A DNA stretch of 64,000 bases, taken from NCBI GenBank assembly GCA_011033025.1, contig WFMF01000321.1, positions 142,234-206,233 of the forward strand, read 5' to 3'. The DNA is from Beroe forskalii (lineage: Eukaryota; Ctenophora; Nuda; Beroida; Beroidae). Below the pieces are notes generated by a model that made no database searches, was not told the DNA's origin, and saw only the letters and a program-made list of their open reading frames with translations. Below, piece by piece: positions 43,559-54,700 of the stretch. The translations under genes were made by a program, and so were the position numbers. Numbering within the stretch: position 1 is the first letter of the stretch; each line of letters opens with the position of its first letter.

Positions 43559-45724
43559 GGGGGGGGCCAACGCAATTTTTGTACATTTTTGTACATACTT
43601 ATTTTTGTACACTTTCAGATTAACTGGGTAAAAATGTACAAGAATGTACAAAAATGAACAAAAATGTACAAATCTCTCTCGGCCCAAGAAAGTGGTATAC
43701 AGACTTTGTCTTCAACTTTAAATGTTCTCAATGGTCATGCTTATATACGACTTGTTGATAAACATAGGCCCTAAAGTGTTTGGATATTGAGTTAAGGACA
43801 TGGAATTGAATTTTTGTGTACGCGCAACCCATATTCTCATATTGTAATATCAAGAAATTGAGACTTGACTGGGTCGCCAGCACCAGTCTCATTGCCTTTC
43901 TTTTCAATCACCTAAATCTTATCGGACTTTGTTGACAAAACTCCTTGATACAACTCACCGGGGTGGTAATAAGTTGCTGGAAATCGTTTGACACAGTTAA
44001 TAGGTATTTGATCTAAATAGTAAATACCTATGCAGTACCTATTGCGATTGAATTTGAGTGATGAAATTAATATCAAACTGTCCAATCACTGTGATATCAT
44101 GATGTCAGAAGCAAGTTGCCTGCCGGAAGCATTCTGACAATTGGTTGAGGAATGAGGTTTCTGGGTGGAACCAGGGAGTTTCTCATATCCTATAGCCCGA
44201 GCTAAAGGTCAGAGTTACTTGTTATAGAGTATAGAGGGACGTGACCCAGGGGCCAGGTTATATCGTCCGATACATAATTCTTTCTAGACAGGGCTGCTCG
44301 AGCAATAGCTCCTGTCAGCTTACGCCTAGTGTCACGTGTGCAAAAAGGTGTAATGTTACAAAAAGAAATGAGGTGATGCGCAACTAAGGTCTTACGATCT
44401 GCTTCCTATTTCTTCCTTTTGTCATGACACGCACCACGTGACAGGGTCATGCGTATCAGAGAGAGCTTTAGCTCGGATCAGAGTGCTTTCTAGACAGGAA
44501 TGATGAAGATGACCCGAACTTTAGCCGGAACTATAGCAGAGGTATAAATGTGGTACTATAGTACTATTATAGCCCGTACTTCTAGAAGGCTTACTCGAGC
44601 TATAGCTTGAACTATAGCCCTCAAAAATCCCTGCCTATAACAACTAACTTAACATGGCAATTGGCAACTGGATAGTGAGAGTTGAGACAAGAGATTGAAA
44701 ACAAAGGTGGGCAACCCCACCATATTGTTACACTGCAGACAACAGAATGCAAGTATCAAGTATGCAGGACCCTGGACCCATCATCCGTAATGTGGAGAGG
44801 TAATTGAATTGAAACGGAATCATGGTGCTTATCATAATAAACATCTTGTTTGATTTGGTCACTCATGCCATGTCATCATGGAGCATTACGCATTGAATTG
44901 ATGACGTTGATCCATACATGATAAGCGCAGTATGTACCTACAGTCTACACCGTGTGCAAGCGAAATGTCGATACATGGGTGTGCAATGTGCATAGCTTGT
45001 GTAAATTTGTATGAAACGACCTAAACTCCAAAATTTGATCAGGTTAACAATCAAATACCTTACGAGACATATTTAAAAGGTACGAAATTTGGGGATTTGT
45101 CGAAAAAATCCCCATATTTTCGTTCCCCCAAAATTTCGATCCCCAAAATTATTTCCCCCAAATTAGTTAATTGCGGGTTTGTGATTTGACTAACAGTGCA
45201 TAGAATATAGAATTCTCAGACAAATTTCAATAAGTATATCAGTGCAGAAGAGTTCAAAATATCTAAAACGCAGTAATTCCAAATAAAACCTTCTACACTC
45301 GACTCGATAAAAGTGATCTTGTACTGGAAATTCTACTACATCGATCACCTCAGTGATATTGGCCTTTCTGAAGTTCTGATTTATTCCAAAAAGTTACCTT
45401 ATTTTTTCGAATTTGAAAAAAGGCGAAAATTCCCCTAATTTAATTTGGGGTACGAAATTTGGGGATTTTTGAAAAAAAAATCCCCATATTTTCGAACCCC
45501 CAAAATTTCGATCCCTGCAATTATTGTCCCATGTTATTTTGTCTTGTAAGGTAAGTCAGTAGGGAAGTAAAAATAAATTTTACTCCTCAAACCATATTTT
45601 TATGGTCAGAAAGTACATTTTTGTACATACCTGTACATTTTTGTACATACTTATTTTTGTACATATTCAGATTTACTGGGTAAAAATGTACAAGGATGTA
45701 CAAAAATTACGTTGGCCCCCCCCC
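43559..45724. mobile_element. TIR element with G-run ends and TGTACA motifs
   Basis: GGGGGGGGCCAACG at 43559 faces CGTTGGCCCCCCCCC ending at 45724; the inversion continues as AATTTTTGTACAT for about 50 bp and is rich in the palindrome TGTACA. The element is about 2.2 kb and has no recognised transposase. It lies 19 bp beyond the last visible laminin exon and truncates the LINE fragment. Flanking bases are TTTA and TAAC, so at most a TA duplication. Confidence 0.8.
45058..45551. mobile_element. MITE nested in the TGTACA element
   Basis: CCTTACGAGACA on the left faces TGTCTTGTAAGG on the right. Inside, two blocks of GGTACGAAATTTGGGGATTT with the complementary AAATCCCCATATTTTCG form further hairpins. 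About 494 bp, non-coding. Confidence 0.55.
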
Positions 45725-45743
45725 TAACCGTAATGTAACTCAC

Positions 45744-48700
45744 CCTCAGCATCACACCCACACTCCGGCAGACCCCCAAAGAACTCAGCAGTGATGGTCA
45801 GGTGACCGTTCCTACAGAACTGGGTGTCAGTTTCAGGGGTACAGGCTTCCTGGAACTCTTCCGTACGGTCCAAGGTCAGCGGGGTGACGAGGAAGGCAGA
45901 ATGGAGCGACGATATGGTTGTGATGATCTGATTCTGAAGGAGGAAAACTTCTAATTGATTTGAGCGGGAGGGGGGGGGTAAATTTGCAATTAGATGCCTC
46001 AGCTATTTCTCTTTTTCTTGAATATCCATGACAGGGATTGCAGAGATTTCCACATTTGAATGTTTGTTTAGCAAGCACCAATATTCCGTGTACAATTAGG
46101 TAATTGCTTGCTAAAACAAACACGTTCGGCGCTCTAAACTTGAATTGTCCGTACACACTCGTCTGTCGTCTTCACAATCACAAGGTTATACTGCTGACTG
46201 GACTTTTTATATCCCCAAATCACACACAGTTAAGAAATTAGCCATTCAAACCGCCTCTCAACCCCCTAAAATCTAAATACACTCCCATCACTGTCTAATA
46301 TTTCAATGATTGTATCGCATGATGTCAACTTACCATGAGGATACATTTGCTGGCTGGGAAATCTACCAGTCTTGCCAGAACGTATTTCTTTTCAAACCTG
46401 CGACGCACTTTGTTAATTCTTTAGAATTAAGAATTCAAAAAGTTAAAAGTCGGAAAAATCGGTGTATTTTGTTTTTTCAGTGTAAGAAGATATCAATGTA
46501 TCAGAAAATTCTTAATTGGCCACTGAAAAATATAATACATTCCGGTTTTCACGTGAGCCTTCACCGTAAAATTAATTTTCTTTATCTCCACTGCGACTGC
46601 TCATATTGGAGCTGATAACTGCTTATATCACAAGATACAATAGACTGACGGAAGGCTAATAGAATAACAGCTTATCAATAGAATTACGAGACCATTCCTT
46701 ATTAATAGAATTACAGGCTGTGGTTTTATATCTCAGTACCTGAAGTATGGACCAGTGTAGAAGAGAGAAGTGGTGTCCAGGTTCATAGCCAGGACTCTAC
46801 AAGCACTGTACCCATTACAAGGGGAAAACGTTACCACTCCTGGAAAAAGGCATGGTAAAAATGGGGCGAATAGTATCGAGAATGAGAACAATTTTGTTGG
46901 GCTCATAGGTACCTTTAGGTGAAAAGCAAACTGTTTCTACTTTTCTACAGCTCGTTCCTCATGATTAAAGTAGAAAAACAAGGATACTATCTATACTATC
47001 CTTAGGTTAGAAGATTTTCACTCTTGAAAAGGTAATAACATTTTAGATCTAGAAAACCCTGAATAGTAGAACCTCTTTTCTACCTTTTCCGACGATTTTC
47101 TGGTTGGTATCTCTGAACTCAACGTTCACACTGAGGTCTTCTAACCCAGAGTAGAAGTACTCAAACATAACCCGGTAATCGTTGGGGTTTCTGATCAGGG
47201 GTAGTCTCATCTCGTACTGCAGCTAACGGAGGAGAAGTTTAGTTAATGCAGCTAAAGTTCACGTGCTTTCATATAAATTTTATATGAGTTTTAGGGATAT
47301 CAGTTTCTCTATAATTCCCACCAATTGATAGAAATTAGAATACACACACAATAATAATTCAGAAAGTGTGATTTGAAGATAAAGCTAACACAAAGGTAGC
47401 CTGCAGAATCAAAACAGACTGAGAATGGGCAATTCAAATAGCAAGGTAGCGTTAAGATTAATCCCAAATAATGCATTTTGTAGTGAAGGATCATTGAAGT
47501 TTTGGGCTAAGTATGATCTTTGAGGATAAACTACACATGATGATATCACATCATGCTCGCATGCCGTGTGTTTACGTTATAAAAGCGAGCCCCGTACGCC
47601 ACCTCTCCGCCCCTCCTCAACGCCTGGAAGTCTGGGGAGGAGTAGATATCTCCTCCTCCTCCTCCTCCTGCCCTCCTCACCTCCTGAGTCCCGCAGATCT
47701 CCGTCAGGTTGGGGTAGTTGGTCCGGGACTGCACGAAGTCGTAGTCCTCATCCAGGACAGGGATATCTCTGCCTCCTTCCTTGACGAAGTAACCCTTGGT
47801 AGCGTTCTTATCACTGCCCGGCTGAGCTGTGGAGTACTGGTTCACGGTACACCGGCCATCTAGTCCGGTCATGCAGATGTACTGGGGTTTCAGGGCGTAG
47901 ATCAGGTCGTCTGTGTTTACTACCAGGTACATCTCGCCCTGGGGGGGAGGGAGATGAAATTGCTAAGTTACTAGAGCCTCAAGAACAAAGCGAGGGAATT
48001 TTGAAGTTGCCACGAAAGTTTCTGCCATTATTTCAATCAGTACAATTTGTTCATTGTCCACAAGTGAATTTTAACAAAATTTTGCGTTCATGTGATCTCT
48101 AAATGAAAGAACAATAAACTTACCTTGATGGGTTGTTCTGGGTTCTGATCGAATGTAACATTGAGTTGTCCTGGTACGCTGTCGTAAACGAGAGGCTGCC
48201 CATATTCATCTCGAATTATTGCTCTACAGCTCTGTAACTGGGGGAAGGTTGACGGATATTAGGATAAAACTAGAGAGATTGTGGGAAAAGTTTCGAGATT
48301 CTAAGGCTATGGATCGAAATATCCGGTAACAGATGCATCATGAATCACCCGGACGCCGGATATAATAACTTTCTCTTTCTTTTTTTTTTTAATTTAACTA
48401 GCCAAAACTCGCCGGATACTCCCCTTTTGGGGTGTTTGGGCAATGGGCTTGGTTATGGAATACTCTCCTTGTATTGTCAAACGTCGTCTGGCCCCCGTAC
48501 GACAGCGTCGGACAATCTTTATACCCCCTTTTTATTTCCCAATTTGTTCCCCCATTCCTCGTTGGTTCCCCCATATTGATTATTGAACTACTTCTTAATT
48601 AAATAGGTTTCTCGCGTCTTAGCGCCCATTGCATCTATATGTATTCCTACAGTTATCGAAACTTCCACCCCTGGGGGGGGGCCAACCCCCCAAAACCCCC

Positions 48701-51700
48701 CAAAATTAAGCCCCCTATTGGAAATTTGTTATATCCACCAGGGGGTTAAATTAAACCCCCAAAATTAAACCCCCCTATCGACAGCAAAAAATTAAACCCC
48801 CAAAATTAAACCCCCCTATCGACAGCAAAATTATTCTAGTATGATTCAAAAAGCACCAAAATGAAGAAACAAAATGGTACCATTTGAAAAAGTTGCCAAA
48901 ATCACGAATAAAAAGGTACCATTTCGAAAAGGCGCAAAATAAAAATATGAAAATCAGAAACAAAAATGGTACCATTTCATAAAGATCCAAAATTATAAAC
49001 AAAAATGGTACCAAAACCGGAAACAAAAATGGTACCATTTCTAAAAATCGCCAAAATCACGACCAAAAATGGTACCATTTTGAAATGGTGCAAAAATCAG
49101 GAACAAAATGGTACCATTTCGAAAGGGTGCAAAAATCAGAAACTAAATGGTACCATTTGAAAAAGATGCTGAAAATCAGAAACAAAAATGGTACCATTTC
49201 ATAAAAAGTTCCAAAATTCTAAACAAAATGGTACCAAAACCGGAAACAAAAATGGTACCATTTCTAAAAATCGCCAAAAATCACGACCAAAATGGTACCA
49301 TTTTGAAAAGGTGCAAAAAATCACGACCAAAAATGGTACCATTTTGAAATGGTGCAAAAATCAGGAACAAAAATGGTACCATTTCGAATGGGTGCAAAAA
49401 ATCAGAAACAAAATGGTACCATTTAAGAAAACTGCCTGAAATCAAAAACAAAAATGGTACCAAAAACCGGAAACAAAAATGGTACCATTTCTAAAAAACG
49501 CCAAAAATCACGACCAAAAATGGTACCATTTTGAAATAGTGCAAAAATCAGGAACAAAATGGTACCATTTGAGAAAAAAAATTCCCCTTTTTCTCTAAGA
49601 ATTAAGCCCCTAAAACCCCCCCAAACCCCCAAACCCCCCAAAATTAAACCCCTATTGGCGACGGATATCCACCAAAATTGAGGGGGTTGGCCCCCCCCCA
49701 CCCCTTACATCGGTTCCCTTCCCTTTTCTTGCGTCTTGCGCCCATTGTGTTGAATTTTAGGAGTGTTATCCAATGCCGAAAAGGAGAACCACTTACCTGG
49801 AGAGTCGCCAGATATAATAACTTACTTCGTTACAGTGGTGTAGAGAAATGTAGCCCGTCCTGTTGACCGTCCCGTCAGTCACAGTGACGGTCAGGTTCTC
49901 TATCCTGCTTCCGTTATACAGGAAGTCCACGACAATGGAGTGGTCCCCCTCGTCAGTAACAGTGAACGAGGTGGTACGGGACTCGTCATCAGATTCAATA
50001 ACTGAGGGAAGAGAGTAACTCAGTAAGAGGAGGTAATCCAGCAATGAATGGATTTATTATTAACTGGATGCTTCACTGACTCACTGATCATTGGAGATCA
50101 AAAGAGTGAGATTAAAGCACATTGGCAACTTCTGCACTTTGTAACCAACCAAAAACCCGATCACTCCACCCCACCCCCATTATTTCAGTACCAGCTCGCT
50201 GGTGAATGTAAGGTTCCAGGTTGGGGAGTTGGTACTCCAGACACAAACTCTCATTGGCCATTGTACAGCTCCTCAGATCGTAGTGCTCAATGACAGGGTC
50301 CTCAAAGTTACGCGGAACGAACACCAATCTGTCCTGAGGTAAAATGAAACTTCAGAAGTTGGTTTCGGCCCGCCCATGTGATTCATTGACTGCAAACCCC
50401 TTAGGGCACCACTAAGGGCTCCAAAATGTAAATAAAATACTATTGTTTGGTGAAACACCAAACAATGCTTATAGTAATGCCGAGGTGTAAGACAGCTCAC
50501 CAGATTGAAGGCAGGAGCGCTGTAGAAGAAGGAAATCCTCCACTTTCCGGGTCTGAGTTTCATGTCGAGATCGTAGCACTTGTCGGTGGTGTCGTCACAC
50601 TTCTGTAGGGTCACATCACACCCCTCTACGCAGGTTTCCAGGTGGAGTTCCGCTTCCACTACTTCCTCACTGGGATCATCTTCTGTCCTGAGGGGGTTTC
50701 AGTCTATCAGAGGAAGAGAGATGCCACATCTTCCGCCCCGAATCGTCTGTCCTGAGAAGAAAGGGGGGGATATTCACCGAAATAAGTATCGAAAGTTAAC
50801 TCACGCTATTTTGGTGGCAGTAATGTAACCAGTGTACTTCTGGAAGCTGTCTTCTAGCTGGTAAGATATCTTGACTTTGTATTTGCTGTACGCCGGTATC
50901 TCAATCTCTATGTCAACTCGGGGCTGAGGGTTAAAAGATTTAATTTTTGGTAAAATCTCAGAATGCTTATTACGGAATCCATTCGACTTATAAAAGCAGT
51001 TGACAGAAATTCACAAAAGATGTGAAATGATGACCACGTTTGGAGCTTGACAGTAGGACTCAGTAGTCTAGAATCTAGATTCTACTCACCACGTTGTTGT
51101 TGAGAGTTGCGTATCCTTTACCATGGAAACCGTTAACAAACACGCCCTCTTTGTAGTCGTATAAAGCAGCCCTCCCCCTCATTTCACCATCCTCAGCCTC
51201 CAGAGACAGGTAGTCCGTGTTGGGGACGAAGTGGTTCTGAGCAACCCTGGGTAGGGGGCATTGATCAGTTGCTAGGGGAGGTTGCTAGGAGAGTAGGGCA
51301 AAACATTGATCAGTTGCTAGGGAATGTTACAAGGGAAAACACGAAACAGTTTCAAGGGAAGTGGGTACTGTGTAAACACTTGGTAAGAAAGTTGCTAGTG
51401 TGATTGCAGGGTTTTGCATAACTCACTCGTCGCACTGTCGTCCACTGAGTCCCGGTTTACAGGCGCATTGTCCAGATTCCTTGTTGCACGTGTTATTATA
51501 GGACCCTCCCAGGTTACACCCGCAATCTGATGGAGGTTACAGCTTTACAAGTGCAGGATGGGCAGTGAAACTCATAGCGCCAACTACATTAGTTTTGTAA
51601 TTGACTTTTAAAATCTGGCGTATAAAATTTGAAGTTTTGTAAATAAAAAAAAACTTCAGATTTTATAGGCCTAATCCTGTCGCGATAGGGGTCAGTGCAT

Positions 51701-54700
51701 CTGGGAGCTGCGCTTTACAGCGGGTCTTTGGTTTGGATTACGTAAACCTCGAATTAGCTTAAATTACACTGCCTGAAATCTGATAAACTTGCACTCCGGA
51801 AATACCCAGATTCTCTCCGTGAATCCGTGATAATAATACCTGTCTGGTTTTAAATGACATACCTAATTGAAGAAATTTATGACATCAATAGTTGGATTAA
51901 GGGTACAGTTTGGGGGACAAGCCAAATAGGGCTAAAATCGGTGGGTTGTCTTAATGTTGCTGAAAAATGGTTAAAAATCCTGCAATTGACCTCAAAGTAA
52001 GGTTATTATGACTCTCAAATGATTAGAGCAGATAGTGTTGTAAAGTAAATGGTTAAAATTCATTCCAAATGTGTTTTTTGGTGGTTAAAGTAGAAAAGTC
52101 ACATTTAACCACTTTCTGAAATTCGTTTTGGCTGAAAATGGTCTCAGAAGCTGATATAAGCCTTCATTTTAGTATTTCATTGAAATTTCCACTTAAAATG
52201 CTAAATTGTTGCCATAAATGTGGTTAAAATAAACATTGGTAAAATAGCTTATAATCTGTAATCATCAAAATAGTGGTTAATAATGGCCTGTAGGAATTGG
52301 AAACTGTCATACACATATTTTGATGATAGCAACTGCATATATAATATGAAAAATATGCACTTTGTTGATTTTTGGTGGTTAAATAGATCAAAAAAGGCAT
52401 TTTTAACCTAAATTTGGGGATTTTAACCACTAAATTGGCACCTTTTTGTCCTGAATTTGAAAGGAGAATGTTCTCTAAGGTGTTAAAGAGTGTAAGCAAT
52501 CAAATTTATATCATTCTGAACATTTTTGGGTGCTGAAAGGGTGGTTAAAAGGACCTTATCCAGAAATGGCCATTTTAAGCAAAAAATGCTGTTTTTGGGC
52601 CATAAAGTGGTTAAATTGAATTTTCGATGGTTAATTCCAATTCAGAAAGAAACATACTATTAAGATAAACTACCAAACTGAATTTGAGCCAATTATAACT
52701 TTTACGTTGTGGAGTTATGTGGTTAAAACTTCAAAACCAGTTGTCCGACTAGCCTAAAAAATAGAGGTTATCGTTAACCACCACCAAGACTACATCAGAT
52801 ACAGAAAATTTATTGGTGTTGGGAATTTTTGGCAATATTGGCTGACCATATGCAACAAAAATTTTGATAGTCTGGCCTATGTTGTGGTTGTTATTGCGGT
52901 TAAACGATTTCAGTGGATGACAAGTCGAAAAAATGTTTGGGGCCCAATTGGTGGTTAAATTTGATTTTAACCATTTGAAACCCATTGCATATGATTTTCG
53001 CAATGGAGTTCTAACACAATATGTTGGCTCTAGGGAATTGGTCTTTGCGTTGCTGAGTTATGTGGTTAAAACCACGCGCGCCGCGCGCGCGCGCGCGCGG
53101 GAAAGCCACTTATCGTTAACCACCACCGACATTTTTTGAGGTAGAAATGTAGGACCTTCACCAAAACTATTTCGCAATGGGGCTCCACCTAACCACCAAG
53201 TCTCAGAACTCTTCCTCCTTTTTTTCAGCCGTGGTGGTGAAATAACCACGCGCGCCGCGCGCGCGCGCGCGCGCGGGAAACCCGCTTAACCTTCACCACC
53301 GCCGAGCCAACATGAGGTAAATTTTCAAGCCCCATTGGATTAAGTCATACTACATCTCATCTCTCTGCTGGACTTGGTTTCAGATCTCAGAGATTTATAC
53401 TTTTCTCAATATTTGCCACTTTTGTGGTTAATTGGAGTACTTGTCCCCTAAAATTGCCAATTTTGGCCTTTTTTCACTTTTTTGGCCCCTGGTTCTCACC
53501 CAGAAGGCTTTGGAAGGATCAAATTTATGCTTGGTCGACAGCTCAATGCCTTCTGGATGTGGTGTAACTGGTTTCAATTATGAATTCACTAATTTGTGGC
53601 CATAGCAGTGGTTAAATGTGAGCTAGTTGGAATTGTAACCTTAATCCAACTATTGATGATCAATGATCTGCAGTCTGCGTGCAAACATTCAATGGAAGTT
53701 TCAAAATTTATGACAAATTTGTAATTGAATCAACGCTCTCTGACCACGTACTCAGGATAATATGGAGTTGTGTTAATTTTCTTGCCATATTCCAACGTGT
53801 GATAACATTTGATATTTACACCATTACCTAATATGCCTCTTGGTTATGCAATTATTCGCACTCGAAAACGTTTCAATAAAATATTCTTTGATGATTCGAA
53901 TTTCATGTGCTCCCAAGAGAGTTGAATTTTCTCGGGAATCATTGTTTTAAAATTTACTCATCAGTTACATTTAATGTAACTGATGAGTAAATTCTAGACT
54001 CTATTCTAGCCCCTAATAGCCCCTAGAGATGCAAACCATGCAATCCAGTGCAGAAAAGTCCACAGCCGGGCTGTAGTGGCTGCAAGGACAGCTGCTGTAA
54101 TACAAGCAGTGAGCTCACGAGTATTTTTATCACAACCTACACACATTCCTTGCTGTAAATCAATATCCTGCAGAGTCTTGTGCGTTATTAAATTAATGTC
54201 GTGTAGGGGACTAAATAATCGCATTATTACAGGCTCCCGAACATTCCTACAAATGTATGTTGTATGTTACACATGTACAACACATCGGACATTTACACGC
54301 AGGCTGCAACATAAGACACAGGGTGCTGTGTGGAGAGTTTGGAAACATTAGTTTCGAAGGACGGCTGTTTCAATCACACTTAAGATAACTTCAACTGAAG
54401 TTTGTAATATCTCAGCAATAAGTCAAATTGCGAAGAATACAAATACAATTTTTTAGCCGTAAATACCCATTACCCATTGATATTAATTTAAAAACAGAAA
54501 TTACATTTTGAATTCCTAATCTTACCAGTACACCCGTACTCGCTATCCACAGTGATGTTGAAGGTCTCGTCCCTACACGAGCTACACTTGTCCCCCACGG
54601 CATTGTCTTTACAGAAACACACCCCTGAGAGGTCCCTGCAGTTCTGTAGCAGAGACACGGTCCCTCTTACGTCACAGTCACATGATCCACACACCAACCC

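Noticed and set aside
47546..47680. Gly-rich extension of laminin exon 15 (RRAGGGGGG)
   Set aside because: It lies after a good donor (GAG/GTGAGG) whose phase matches the next exon, so it is intronic GGAGGA repeat.
48850..49600. Regularly spaced short repeats resembling a CRISPR array
   Set aside because: The genome is animal, the spacers are themselves repetitive, and the array sits inside a TIR element in a laminin intron.
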